Of a DNA stretch of 29,886 bases, positions 8,452 to 16,680 are shown in pieces. The DNA is taken from NCBI GenBank assembly GCA_900769815.1, contig CAAGID010000033.1:1-29886 (forward strand), given 5' to 3'. This DNA is from Clostridia bacterium. GTDB lineage: Bacteria; Bacillota; Clostridia; Christensenellales; QALW01. The position numbers and the translations under genes are program-made. Under the pieces are notes generated by a model. The model searched no databases and was not told the DNA's origin. It saw only the letters and a program-made list of their open reading frames with translations. Within the stretch, counting starts at the first letter, position 1. Every line of letters begins with the position of its first letter.

Positions 8452-11030
8452 ATTTCACGTTTCGCCTTTTCTCTTAATTCGCATAAAATATTTATTGCTT
8501 CAAGGGGTGTAAGGGTATTTATATCAACTTTAATCAGTTCATCAATTATCTTTTCCATATTACTTGAAGCAAAAAGAGTTGTCTGCTGTGCATTAATGGT
8601 GTTATTTGCTTGCGTAATATCTGCTTTTTCAAGGTCAGATAATATTGCTTTTGCACGTGTGAGTACGGGTTTGGGAACGCCCGCTAAGTTGGCAACGGCA
8701 ATACCGAAGCTCTTATCTGCACTGCCACGGACAATCTTTCGTAAGAAAATTACGTCATCACCGTATTCCTTGGCGGTAATAGAATAATTCTTTACGCCCT
8801 CTAAAGTACCTTCAAGCTCGCTTAACTCGTGATAATGTGTTGCAAAAAGAGTTTTTGCGCCTATATTTTTTGCGTTAGCAATATATTCGGTAACTGCCCA
8901 GGCAATGGAAAGTCCGTCAAAGGTAGAAGTGCCTCTGCCGATTTCGTCTAAAATAATAAGACTGTCCTTGGTAGCGTTTTTTAATATGTTTGCAACCTCG
9001 GTCATTTCCATCATAAAGGTACTTTGACCTGCTGAAAGGTCGTCAGAAGCACCTACGCGGGTAAAAAGCCTATCGCAAAGTGAAATATTTGCACTTCTGC
9101 AAGGCACGAAGCAACCTAAATGTGCCATAAGTGTGATTATAGCCGTCTGACGCATATAAGTTGATTTACCTGCCATATTAGGACCGGTTATTATCATAAA
9201 GCGGTTTTCCTGAAGGTCAAGATACGCGTCGTTAGGTACGAAAGCAGTCTGAGTCTGCATTGCTTCAACAACGGGATGTCTTCCTGCTTCGATAGATAAA
9301 AGACCGTTTGTGTTGATTTTGGGCCTTGAATAATTGTTTTCAGAGGCAAGCAATGCAAAGGATAATAAAACATCGGTAACTGAAATTGCATTAGCGGTTT
9401 TTCTTATTCTGAAAAGTGCCTCCATAAGCTTTTGTCGAATGGCCTCAAATAAAGCAGCTTCGAGCCTAAGAGCCTTTTCTTCACTGCCGGTAATAAGGGC
9501 TTCCATTTCTTTTAACTCGTCAGTAGTATATCTTTCAGCATTGGCAAGAGTCTGTCTTCTTGCATAGGAAAAAGGAACTTTATCTTTAAAACTGTTAGTG
9601 ACTTCAATAAAATAACCGAAAACTTTGTTATATTTTATTCTTAATGTTTTAATGCCTGTTTTGTCTCTTTCATTGGCTTCTAACTGGGCTATCCAATTTT
9701 GTCCGTTTTTAACAGCATCGCGGTATTTATCAAGCTCCTCATTATAGCCTTCCCTGATAACTCCGCCGTCTTTAATGGAATCTGACGGAGCGTCTTTAAT
9801 GGCGTCCTTTAAAAGAGCATAAATATCTTCCAAAGTGTCCGTATCGTTATATGAAAGCTGTAAAAGTTCGCTTTTTGTATCTTTAAGAAGATTTTTAACT
9901 GCGGGCAGATTTTTAAGTGCCCTTCTCATAAATACAGTTTCGCGGGGAGAGATTGTACCGTATGCAACGCGGGTACAGATTCTTTCAATATCGCAGATAT
10001 CAACAAGTGCAAGACTTAAATCCTCACGAAGCGCAAAATTGTTAAAGAGTTCTTCAACTGCATCAAGACGCTTTTCAATATGGTCTTTATCCCTTAAAGG
10101 TCTCTCAAGCCACGTTTTAAGTTTCCGTGCACCCATAGGAGTTTTTGTTTTATCAAGAAGCCATAAAAGTGTGCCTCGTTGACCGCGGTCGCTTAACGAA
10201 CGGAAAATTTCAAGATTCTTAACTGCTGAAGAATCGAGAATAAGAAAATCATCACGCTCAATATAGGTAAGGGTGTTCATATGCACCAAAGAATTTTTCT
10301 GGGTAATATTAAGATATTCCCATAAAGCCGCCGCACTTATTACGGGAACTTTCTTATTTAGTTTTTCAGCAGTAGAAAAACGGGAATAAAGTTTTTTTGT
10401 AATTGAGGAGTCGTTAAAAATCTCCTCAGCACAGTAGAAGGGACGGAACTGCTTTAAAATATATTTGGGAATGGTTTTTGATGCCTCAAGGAAAGCGCCG
10501 TTTACAAGAATTTCGTTGGGGTTGATTTCAAGAATTCTATCCGTTACTTTTGAAAGACCGGGCTCATAAATTTCAGAGGTTATATTGAATTCGCCCGTGG
10601 AAACGTCAGCCCAGGCAAGAGAGCACACGTTCTTTTCAAGGGCTATGGATAAAAGAAAGTTGTTATCTTTATTTTCAAGCATATCATCTTCGATGATAGT
10701 GCCGGGGGTAACAACACGGACAACGTCTCTTTCCACAAGGCCTTTTGATGCCTTGGGGTCGGTAAGCTGTTCAACGATTGCAACCTTATAGTTTTTTTCA
10801 AGAAGCTTGTTTATGTAGGTGTTTACGCTGTGATGGGGTACACCGCACATAGGTGCACGCTCTGTAAGACCGCAATCCCTGCCCGTCAAAGCAAGGGAAA
10901 GCTCCTTTGAAGCAATTTTTGCATCGTCAAAGAACATTTCATAAAAGTCGCCAAGGCGGTAGAATACAAGACAGTCCTTATATTTTTCTTTTAATTCAAC
11001 GTATCTTTGCATCATCGGCGAAAGGGGCAT
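8448..11030 (-). CDS. mutS: DNA mismatch repair protein MutS
   Basis: MutS binds base mismatches and small loops and recruits MutL. The 860-aa length is typical. The mismatch-reading Phe-X-Glu motif is F29-Y30-E31 in GDFYEMFF. The ATPase domain has Walker A GPNMAGKST (616-624), signature-like SAGQSTF (666-672), Walker B LIILDEIGRG (691-700) and the switch ATHYHEL (730-736). The far C-terminus is short and lacks an obvious beta-clamp motif that I can name with confidence. The ATG at 11030 has GGAGG upstream and starts two bases after the miaB stop codon. Confidence 0.97.
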   Translation of the reverse strand: MPLSPMMQRYVELKEKYKDCLVFYRLGDFYEMFFDDAKIASKELSLALTGRDCGLTERAPMCGVPHHSVNTYINKLLEKNYKVAIVEQLTDPKASKGLVERDVVRVVTPGTIIEDDMLENKDNNFLLSIALEKNVCSLAWADVSTGEFNITSEIYEPGLSKVTDRILEINPNEILVNGAFLEASKTIPKYILKQFRPFYCAEEIFNDSSITKKLYSRFSTAEKLNKKVPVISAAALWEYLNITQKNSLVHMNTLTYIERDDFLILDSSAVKNLEIFRSLSDRGQRGTLLWLLDKTKTPMGARKLKTWLERPLRDKDHIEKRLDAVEELFNNFALREDLSLALVDICDIERICTRVAYGTISPRETVFMRRALKNLPAVKNLLKDTKSELLQLSYNDTDTLEDIYALLKDAIKDAPSDSIKDGGVIREGYNEELDKYRDAVKNGQNWIAQLEANERDKTGIKTLRIKYNKVFGYFIEVTNSFKDKVPFSYARRQTLANAERYTTDELKEMEALITGSEEKALRLEAALFEAIRQKLMEALFRIRKTANAISVTDVLLSFALLASENNYSRPKINTNGLLSIEAGRHPVVEAMQTQTAFVPNDAYLDLQENRFMIITGPNMAGKSTYMRQTAIITLMAHLGCFVPCRSANISLCDRLFTRVGASDDLSAGQSTFMMEMTEVANILKNATKDSLIILDEIGRGTSTFDGLSIAWAVTEYIANAKNIGAKTLFATHYHELSELEGTLEGVKNYSITAKEYGDDVIFLRKIVRGSADKSFGIAVANLAGVPKPVLTRAKAILSDLEKADITQANNTINAQQTTLFASSNMEKIIDELIKVDINTLTPLEAINILCELREKAKREI

Positions 11031-11032
11031 CT

Positions 11033-12448
11033 TTATTCCTCCATCTCTCCCATTAAGGTGTTCAGTTTAACTTTAGTTATTTTTACGTTTACCGTTTTTC
11101 CGATTAAATCGGTCGAGCCTTGAAAAGTAACCATTCTGCCGTGCTCGGTCCTGCCGGAAATCATACTTTCGTCACGCTTTGAAATACCTTCAACAAGCAC
11201 GGGATAAGTTTTTTTAAGATATAACGAATTTGCTTTTATTGAACATTCTTCGCTTATTTTTATAAGTTTTGCTATACGCTCTTTGTTTTTTTCTTCCGTA
11301 ACCTGACCTTCCATAGTAGAAGCAGGAGTACCTATACGGGGCGAATAGATAAAGGTAAAGGCTGAATTAAAGCAAACTTTTTTATATAAATCGCAGGTAT
11401 CCTCAAAATCCTCGTCGGTTTCTGTGGGGAAGCCTACGATTATGTCCGTTGAAATTGCAATATCAGGCATTTTTTTGCGGAGCTTTTCAACAAGAGCAAA
11501 GTAATCCTCTCGGGTGTACTTACGGTTCATAAGAGATAAAATTCTGTTTGAACCTGACTGTACAGGCAAGTGAATATATTTACAAACTTTTTCACATTCT
11601 GTCATTGCGTCAATTAAATCGTCGGAAAGGTCTTTAGGGTGGCTTGTCATAAAGCGAATACGCTCTAAGCCCTCAATATTATTTAGTTTGCGTAGAAGGT
11701 CAGGAAAAGAAATTTCGTCGGCATTTTTGCCGTAGGAGTTAACGTTCTGACCTAAAAGAGTAATTTCCTTAACGCCGTTATTTGCAAGGGCGGAAGCCTC
11801 TCTTATAATATCATCGCTCTTTCTTGAACGCTCCCTTCCTCTAACGTAGGGTACGATACAGTAGGAACAAAAGTTATTACAGCCGTACATAATGTTTATC
11901 CAAGAAAAAACATCCTTTTCCCTTAAAACGGGCATGTCTTCAACAATGGCATCTTCTTTTTCCCATATTGAATACTGCGATTGGTTTTTAGTTAAAGCAG
12001 AGTACATAAGCTTAGGAAGCTCGTGGGTATTATGAGTACCAAAAACAACATCAACAAAGGGAAAGCGTTTTTTTATTTTTTCCTTACTGCCTTCCTCTTG
12101 CATCATACAACCGCAAATCATTATAAGCATTTCGGGGCGTTTTTTCTTTTCCTGTTTTAATTTGCCTAAATTGCCTAAAAGCCTGTCCTCGGCACCTTCG
12201 CGTACACAGCAGGTGTTAAAAATTACTGCATCGGCATTTTGTCTTTCTGTGCAAGGAGTGTATCCCATTTCCTCAAAAAAGCCCTTTAAGGTCTGGGAAT
12301 CTCTTACGTTCATCTGGCAGCCATAGGTTTCCACAAAATAAGTGTGCTTTTTATCATTAAAGAATTCTTTTACTTTTCTTACGTATTCCTTTTCAGGTAA
12401 ATTTTCAAAAGAAGTTATATTCCTTTCAGCCACAAACAGTGCCCCCAT
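11033..12448 (-). CDS. miaB: tRNA-2-methylthio-N6-dimethylallyladenosine synthase
   Basis: MiaB adds the 2-methylthio group to i6A37 of tRNA, using S-adenosylmethionine and two iron-sulfur clusters. In the 471-aa protein the N-terminal methylthiotransferase domain has cluster cysteines C44 (ETYGCQMN), C80 and C114. The radical SAM cluster is C190, C194 and C197 in YGCNNFCSYC, followed by VRGRERSR. A TRAM RNA-binding domain covers about 405-470. The ATG at 12448 is the first in frame but has no ribosome binding site; two TATAAT boxes lie right before it, so the message may be nearly leaderless, or a nearby CTG or GTG codon could be used. It is the promoter-proximal gene of the nine-gene operon and is divergent from spoIIAA. 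Confidence 0.95.
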   Translation of the reverse strand: MGALFVAERNITSFENLPEKEYVRKVKEFFNDKKHTYFVETYGCQMNVRDSQTLKGFFEEMGYTPCTERQNADAVIFNTCCVREGAEDRLLGNLGKLKQEKKKRPEMLIMICGCMMQEEGSKEKIKKRFPFVDVVFGTHNTHELPKLMYSALTKNQSQYSIWEKEDAIVEDMPVLREKDVFSWINIMYGCNNFCSYCIVPYVRGRERSRKSDDIIREASALANNGVKEITLLGQNVNSYGKNADEISFPDLLRKLNNIEGLERIRFMTSHPKDLSDDLIDAMTECEKVCKYIHLPVQSGSNRILSLMNRKYTREDYFALVEKLRKKMPDIAISTDIIVGFPTETDEDFEDTCDLYKKVCFNSAFTFIYSPRIGTPASTMEGQVTEEKNKERIAKLIKISEECSIKANSLYLKKTYPVLVEGISKRDESMISGRTEHGRMVTFQGSTDLIGKTVNVKITKVKLNTLMGEMEE

Positions 12449-12467
12449 AATAATATTATAATAATAT

Positions 12468-12496
12468 ATTATATAATAAAATTGTCATTTGTGCAA
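12468..12496 (-). promoter_or_regulatory. Sigma-A promoter of the miaB-cysK operon
   Basis: A TTGCAC -35 box (12491-12496) is followed by a 17-base spacer and a perfect TATAAT (12468-12473). A second TATAAT at 12455-12460 sits six bases before the miaB ATG. Either would give a 5' leader of at most about 15 bases. Confidence 0.6.
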
Positions 12497-12531
12497 CAAA
12501 CAAAATTAGAAAAAACACGACAAATTAAGCT

Positions 12532-12558
12532 AAAGGGATAAAAAACTTTACTTAGAAT
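12532..12558 (+). promoter_or_regulatory. Sigma-H-like promoter of the spoIIA operon
   Basis: AAAGGGATA at 12532-12540 resembles the sigma-H -35 consensus (RWAGGAxxT), and AGAAT at 12554-12558 matches the -10 consensus HGAAT, with a 13-base spacer inside the usual 12-14. In Bacillus the spoIIA operon is transcribed by sigma-H, so both position and sequence fit. The match is imperfect in the -35 box. Confidence 0.5.
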
Positions 12559-12583
12559 TAATTTTTTAAGGAGATGAATAATT

Positions 12584-12871
12584 ATGGAGCTTAAATTAAA
12601 ACTTATGGGGGAACTTGACCACCACAATGCTGAAAAAATGCGAAAAAAACTTGATAAGGAAATAATTTCAAGCGGTGCAAACACAATAATTTTCGATTTA
12701 TCGGGGCTTACTTTTATGGATTCCAGCGGAATCGGTGTGCTTTTAGGCAGATATAAGCTTTTTGCAACTAAAAAACTGTATATAATGGGTGCAGACGAAA
12801 GTATTGACAAGGTATTAAAAATCGCAGGGGTATATACGCTTATGCCCAAGTATGAAGGAGGTGTGGCATAA
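12584..12871 (+). CDS. spoIIAA: Anti-sigma F factor antagonist (STAS protein)
   Basis: SpoIIAA releases sigma-F from SpoIIAB in the forespore when it is unphosphorylated. This 95-aa protein is a single STAS domain. The phosphorylation site is the second serine of MDSSGIGV (45-52), S48, in the same context as S58 of B. subtilis. The length is slightly below the B. subtilis protein (about 117 aa). The ATG has AAGGAG at 12569-12574. It is the first gene of the spoIIA operon and its stop overlaps the spoIIAB ATG by one base. Confidence 0.95.
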   Translation: MELKLKLMGELDHHNAEKMRKKLDKEIISSGANTIIFDLSGLTFMDSSGIGVLLGRYKLFATKKLYIMGADESIDKVLKIAGVYTLMPKYEGGVA

Positions 12872-13296
12872 TGAAAAATTCTGCTAATATAAAGTTTACT
12901 TCCCTTTCAGTAAACGAGAGCTTTGCACGAATGTGCGTTTCTTCCTTCATTGCACCTATGAATCCTACAATAGAGGAGCTTAATGATATAAAAACTGCAG
13001 TAAGCGAGGCAGTAACAAATGCGGTTGTTCACGGATATTCCCATAAAAACGGCGAAATCGAGATGCGCCTTTTATACGAAGATAATCTTTTGCATATTGA
13101 GATAATGGATGACGGCTGCGGAATTTCCGACGTTGAAAAGGCACGTCAGCCTTTTTATACCACTTGTACTGACGGCACTCGTTCAGGTATGGGCTTTACC
13201 GTAATGGAAAGCTTTATGGATGAAGTTAAAATAGCATCGGCTCCTGATGAGGGCACCAGAATCGTTATGGTAAAAAGAATCGGTGGTAAAAAGTGA
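12871..13296 (+). CDS. spoIIAB: Anti-sigma F factor, serine kinase
   Basis: SpoIIAB holds sigma-F inactive and phosphorylates SpoIIAA. The 141-aa protein is a GHKL-fold kinase: N box SEAVTNAVVHG (45-55) with E46 and N50, G1 box DDGCGI (80-85), and G2 box with SGMGFTVMES (105-114). It starts with ATG in a TAATG overlap with spoIIAA, behind AAGGAGG, and its TGA overlaps the GTG start of sigF, so the three products should be made in balanced amounts. Confidence 0.97.
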   Translation: MKNSANIKFTSLSVNESFARMCVSSFIAPMNPTIEELNDIKTAVSEAVTNAVVHGYSHKNGEIEMRLLYEDNLLHIEIMDDGCGISDVEKARQPFYTTCTDGTRSGMGFTVMESFMDEVKIASAPDEGTRIVMVKRIGGKK

Positions 13297-14006
13297 AATG
13301 GGAAAACACTAAGGAGCTTATTGAGCTTGCACAAAAGGGCGATAAAAAAGCAAAAGAGCAGATTGTTGAAGAAAACGCACCCTTGGTAAAATCAATAGTA
13401 AAAAGATACCTTAATCGTGGCTGTGATTATGAAGACCTGTATCAGGTTGGGCTTATTGGTCTTTTAAAGGCAATATCGGGCTTTGATTTAACTTTTGACG
13501 TGCGTTTTTCAACCTATGCAGTGCCAATGATTTGCGGTGAAATAAAGCGGTTTATCCGTGATGATAATTCAATTAAAATGTCGCGCTCATTAAAGGATTT
13601 ACAACAAAAAATCCGCTATGCAAGGCAAAAGCTTTCCATAAAATTAAACAGAGACCCCGGCATTAAAGAATTGGCAGAAGAAACGGGTGCAACGGTTGAA
13701 GACGTGCTTTCAGCCTTAGAAAGTATGCAACAGCCAAGAAGTCTTGACGAGCCTATTTTTGATGAATCGGGCTCAACCTTAAAGGAAGTTATCGAGGATA
13801 ATAAAATAAAAGCCTCCCTTAACGATAAGCTTGCTCTGCATCAGTGCATCGCTCAGCTTGAAGAAAGGGAGAAGCGGATAATTTTATTACGTTATTTTAA
13901 AGATATGACTCAAACGAAAATCGCCGATATTATGGGAATTTCTCAGGTGCAAATTTCAAGAATAGAGAGCCGAGTTTTAGATAAGTTGCGTAGAAAATTA
14001 GGATAG
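13293..14006 (+). CDS. sigF: RNA polymerase sporulation sigma factor F
   Basis: Sigma-F is the first forespore-specific sigma factor. The 237-aa protein has region 2 at about 27-97 (ENAPLVKSIV, DLYQVGLIGLLKA, FSTYAVPMICGEIKRFIRD), region 3 at about 104-160, and region 4 at about 180-235 with the helix-turn-helix TKIADIMGISQVQISRIESR. The start is GTG in the GTGA overlap with spoIIAB, with GGTGG just upstream. Sigma-G is a close relative, but the position right after spoIIAA-spoIIAB identifies this as sigma-F. Confidence 0.97.
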   Translation: MKWENTKELIELAQKGDKKAKEQIVEENAPLVKSIVKRYLNRGCDYEDLYQVGLIGLLKAISGFDLTFDVRFSTYAVPMICGEIKRFIRDDNSIKMSRSLKDLQQKIRYARQKLSIKLNRDPGIKELAEETGATVEDVLSALESMQQPRSLDEPIFDESGSTLKEVIEDNKIKASLNDKLALHQCIAQLEEREKRIILLRYFKDMTQTKIADIMGISQVQISRIESRVLDKLRRKLG

Positions 14007-14010
14007 AAAA

Positions 14011-14042
14011 AACCTCGATGAAATTCATCGAGGTTCGTTTTT
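14011..14042. terminator. Terminator between sigF and the convergent minus-strand gene
   Basis: An 11-bp perfect stem (14011-14021 with 14025-14035) has a 3-base loop and a run of T from 14037. The A-rich left flank could serve the opposite strand as well. Confidence 0.85.
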
Positions 14043-15598
14043 TATAATTCGCCAACAATTTCAGCAAGGCGTCTCATATAGCCTGCAGTGCCTATCTGGC
14101 AGTTTATCCAGAAGTTTTCAATATTTTCTTTGCAGTCTTTTTTCATCCAGTGAGTGGGAATAACACCTGTTTCCTTAACCTGCATTCTTGTAATCATATC
14201 GCCAAGAGCACGTGCTTTTTCAAGAAGCAAGGGTTCTTTGGTTATGCTGTATACGTCTAAAAGAGCATTCATTATTCTGCCGGTGCTAGCGTCAATGGGT
14301 ACGTACCAGAAATACTGCTCAACTCCTGCAGGGGAATACCAGAAATCTTTTTCAGGGTCAAAGTGAGTGTTCCATGGCGAGAAATTACCCCAAACAATAA
14401 ATTGGTCTTCAACAAAACGAGCGAGTTCTTTTGCATTTTCAATTGCCTGAGGATCATCTGCACAGTTGTTTATAAGATATTTAATTAAGCTATCAGCATC
14501 AATGTGAGTAAGATTTGCATAACTTCCTGAAAGAAGAATATCCTCAAACTGACCTTCCCAGTTATAACATTCAAAACGCTTTGCTTGAAGGTTGTTAAAA
14601 TAGTTATCTTTAAGAGTTTTCCAAACTTCTTCGCCTGTTTTTTGGTGAACTTCGTGCAAGAAATCAAGAATGGCATAAGCGGCACATACGTTATCGCCTT
14701 CAACTTCGCCTGTTTCGGTGGAACGCATAAGATACCAGCTTCCGCAGGGAAGAACGTTTTCCTTATAGTAGTTAGCGATTACCATTGCGGCATCAAAATA
14801 CTTTTTGTCTCCTGTTGCTTCGCTTAATGCAAGATATGCACTACCTGCGTGTGCAGGGTAGATAAGCATTATCTTATCGGTACGGTTCTTTGCCATAGGT
14901 GCAGTTTTATCAACAGTATCAAAGTCAAGACCATCAAAGGAATACGTGGGAGGAAGTCCTGCAACGGGAGAGTCTCCCTTATAGCTTATTGAAATCATAT
15001 AATCAGCGGCATTTTTTGCAAGCTGAATAGCTTTGTTCTTGTTTTCGGGCTCAAGGGTGGCATAGCTAATCATAGCGTGGATAACACTGCTTATGGTCTT
15101 TGAAGGATATACGTTATGTGGATAATATGGGTCGGGCTTACCGTGAAGAAGCCAGTACTGGTTAAAATCCTCATTGAAAACGTATCTTAAAGCCTTTGTT
15201 GCACATTCTTTATATGAACAGGCTCTTTCAGGAAGATTTTCTCTGCCGGGGAATCCGTCAGCCTTAAAGAAAGTACGTGCACCTGCAAGGTACTGAGGCT
15301 TTCCGTCTTTATCAAGAGATTCAACTTTAAGAGTTGTCATACCTGTAGGAATATCTTTCCAGATAGGTGCAAGGCTTGCGGTGGGCTTTTCTGCTGTGAA
15401 AGAATGTACGTTTTCGTTAACGTCGGTAGCGGTAAAAAGATAACCGTTTGCCTTGGGAATAATGGGGAATGAAAAGCAGGGTGTATATATAAACTGGGTA
15501 GAGTTGATGTTCCAAAACCCTCTGCCGTTTACTCCGCCGGGACGAACCATAAATTCTTCACTGTTATATTCATTAAAAGCTTGTTCTCTGTAATTCAT
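14042..15598 (-). CDS. Putative (alpha/alpha)6-barrel protein, glycosidase-like, substrate unknown
   Basis: I do not recognise a named family with certainty. The 518-aa protein has a first part (about 1-110) that looks like a beta-sandwich domain (TPCFSFPIIPKANGYLFTATD, TLKVESLD) and a long helical part (about 125-515) with repeating helix pairs such as AIQLAKNAADYMISIS, AHAGSAYLALSEATGDKKYF and SITKEPLLLEKARALGDMI. This layout resembles six-hairpin glycosidases and related sugar enzymes. Acidic and aromatic residues are frequent between helices (NWEGQFED, FWYSPAGVEQYFWYVP), as in sugar-binding clefts. There is no signal peptide, so it should act inside the cell. It starts with ATG behind AAGGAG, stands alone, and is convergent with sigF. 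A polysaccharide-lyase or epimerase role is also possible. Confidence 0.7.
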   Translation of the reverse strand: MNYREQAFNEYNSEEFMVRPGGVNGRGFWNINSTQFIYTPCFSFPIIPKANGYLFTATDVNENVHSFTAEKPTASLAPIWKDIPTGMTTLKVESLDKDGKPQYLAGARTFFKADGFPGRENLPERACSYKECATKALRYVFNEDFNQYWLLHGKPDPYYPHNVYPSKTISSVIHAMISYATLEPENKNKAIQLAKNAADYMISISYKGDSPVAGLPPTYSFDGLDFDTVDKTAPMAKNRTDKIMLIYPAHAGSAYLALSEATGDKKYFDAAMVIANYYKENVLPCGSWYLMRSTETGEVEGDNVCAAYAILDFLHEVHQKTGEEVWKTLKDNYFNNLQAKRFECYNWEGQFEDILLSGSYANLTHIDADSLIKYLINNCADDPQAIENAKELARFVEDQFIVWGNFSPWNTHFDPEKDFWYSPAGVEQYFWYVPIDASTGRIMNALLDVYSITKEPLLLEKARALGDMITRMQVKETGVIPTHWMKKDCKENIENFWINCQIGTAGYMRRLAEIVGEL

Positions 15599-15708
15599 AA
15601 AAAACTCCTTTTTGTTTTTTTATATTTTACATTAAAAAAATTACCGTGAAAATAGAAAAAAGCAATGAATATATGTAATTTTTCCATGTTTTATAATTTT
15701 TTATCTAT

Positions 15709-15742
15709 ATAAAAAAGATTATAGCGAAAGTCCGCTATAATC
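15709..15742 (-). terminator. Terminator of the three-gene XRE-controlled operon
   Basis: A 10-bp stem (15717-15726 with 15733-15742, arm GATTATAGCG) is followed on the minus strand by a run of six T and an AT tail. It lies just past the stop at 15754. The bases 15599-15708 hold only AT-rich sequence before the barrel gene and show no clear promoter. Confidence 0.75.
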
Positions 15743-15753
15743 TTCCTTCAATA

Positions 15754-15966
15754 TTATTCAATATCAATCAATAATAAATCTTTTCCTTCAATTTTAACTC
15801 TCTTTACAAAAGAAAAAGCGCTTATTAAAGCAGCACATTCATTTAAACCTTCTTGTGCTTTGGAGAATCCATAATTGCTCGGGCGAATGTATGCAGAATG
15901 GTCTTTGTTATTATATGCTTTTTCTTTAATATCATTAATTAAAGCATCATATTCTTTCGGATTCAT
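15754..15966 (-). CDS. Small hypothetical protein (70 aa)
   Basis: This small soluble protein is not recognised. It starts with MNPKEYDALI, is charged in its first half, and ends with an alternating hydrophobic strand (VKRVKIEGKDLLLIDIE). The ATG at 15966 is chosen because AAGGTG lies just before it; the open frame reaches further upstream but overlaps the neighbouring gene without a ribosome binding site. It is the third and last gene of an operon with two membrane proteins, five bases after the previous stop, and is followed by a terminator. Confidence 0.6.
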   Translation of the reverse strand: MNPKEYDALINDIKEKAYNNKDHSAYIRPSNYGFSKAQEGLNECAALISAFSFVKRVKIEGKDLLLIDIE

Positions 15967-15971
15967 ATATA

Positions 15972-16124
15972 TCACCTTGTTTCTATACAAGCTATAAGGA
16001 TACATATCTCCATAATAACGATAAGTACAGGGATTCCCCAAAGAGGCAGTTCCATTCTTATAGCCAGAGGAATCGCCAAAAGATTAACTGCCAATGATAA
16101 TACACCAAAAAATTTCCAATTCAT
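15972..16124 (-). CDS. Small two-span membrane protein (50 aa)
   Basis: The protein is almost wholly hydrophobic, with two likely membrane helices at about 4-20 and 25-46, joined by a short RMELPLWG turn. It has no recognised family. I chose the ATG at 16124 because AAAGGG lies upstream at usual distance. It is the second gene of the small operon, 31 bases after the tail-anchored protein. Small two-helix proteins can be holin-like, toxin-like or assembly subunits, and nothing in the sequence decides between these. Confidence 0.6.
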   Translation of the reverse strand: MNWKFFGVLSLAVNLLAIPLAIRMELPLWGIPVLIVIMEICILIACIETR

Positions 16125-16155
16125 AAAAAATACCCTTTCTTTTTGCTTTTTTGAA

Positions 16156-16581
16156 TTAAACACCTAACAAAATTAAAAGACCGAGGAAGCCAAAAAACGC
16201 AATTATTATGATAGGGATTAATTTTTCCTTGAATTTGTCATCTTCGGCAGCTTTTTTTCTTGCGTCAGCTTGCTGAGCGGGTGTCATTGAGCGCCAATTA
16301 GCGTTTGCGTTGGCATAAGAATTGAGCATATTTAATATTTTTCCGTTAACTTCCATTAAGCTTTCGCCACCTGAATACCAAGTAACCTGAACGTTATAAT
16401 ATGTTTTAACAGGTATAATAGAAAGTATTAAATCAGCTTTGTTTATGCTACCAACAACAGATACAGATTTGATATCCCTGTGTACGTTTTCAATACCTCC
16501 GATAGAAAAACCGACGGCATCATTATTTGTAATATAGTATCCGGAGTATTTGCCGGATAAAACTTTTCCGGGTAATAACAT
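16156..16581 (-). CDS. Tail-anchored membrane protein of unknown function (141 aa)
   Basis: Residues 1-85 look like a compact beta-rich domain (GKYSGYYITNNDAVGFSIGG, IKSVSVVGSINKADLILSIIP, YYNVQVTWYSGG), possibly PH-like. Residues 88-120 form a hydrophilic, alanine-rich helix, and 120-141 are one membrane helix at the very C-terminus. No signal peptide is present, so the main domain should face the cytoplasm. The ATG at 16581 has a strong AGGAGGTGA site. It is the first gene of the operon that diverges from the XRE repressor, and its promoter contains a perfect palindromic operator. I do not recognise the family. Confidence 0.68.
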   Translation of the reverse strand: MLLPGKVLSGKYSGYYITNNDAVGFSIGGIENVHRDIKSVSVVGSINKADLILSIIPVKTYYNVQVTWYSGGESLMEVNGKILNMLNSYANANANWRSMTPAQQADARKKAAEDDKFKEKLIPIIIIAFFGFLGLLILLGV

Positions 16582-16606
16582 AAATAATTCACCTCCTTTT
16601 TTTGAT

Positions 16607-16635
16607 ATTATACTGCAATTTGCAGTAAAAGTCAA
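16607..16635 (-). promoter_or_regulatory. Promoter of the three-small-gene operon
   Basis: TTGACT (16630-16635) and a perfect TATAAT (16607-16612) are 17 bases apart on the minus strand. The palindromic operator fills most of the spacer, so a bound repressor would block polymerase. Confidence 0.8.
16611..16627. promoter_or_regulatory. Palindromic operator 1
   Basis: TACTGCAATTTGCAGTA is a perfect 17-bp palindrome with 8-bp arms around a central base. It lies between the -35 and -10 boxes of the minus-strand promoter and 54 bases upstream of the XRE start codon, so it is most likely the repressor's main site. Confidence 0.75.
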
Positions 16636-16652
16636 TACTGCATTTTGTTGTA
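16636..16652. promoter_or_regulatory. Second, weaker operator copy
   Basis: TACTGCATTTTGTTGTA matches operator 1 at 14 of 17 positions, with the left half-site intact. Its centre is 25 bases from that of operator 1, about two and a half helical turns. It lies just upstream of the repressor's own -10 box, which suggests autoregulation. Confidence 0.55.
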
Positions 16653-16661
16653 TGATATAAT
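16653..16661 (+). promoter_or_regulatory. Extended -10 promoter of the XRE gene
   Basis: TGATATAAT combines the TGn extension with a perfect TATAAT (16656-16661). No good -35 box is found at 16-18 bases, which extended -10 promoters tolerate. Confidence 0.6.
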
Positions 16662-16680
16662 TTTTTTCGAGGTGTTTTGG

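Noticed and set aside
12469..12849. 126-codon minus-strand frame opposite spoIIAA
   Set aside because: It covers the divergent promoter region and a clear spoIIAA, and has no ribosome binding site.
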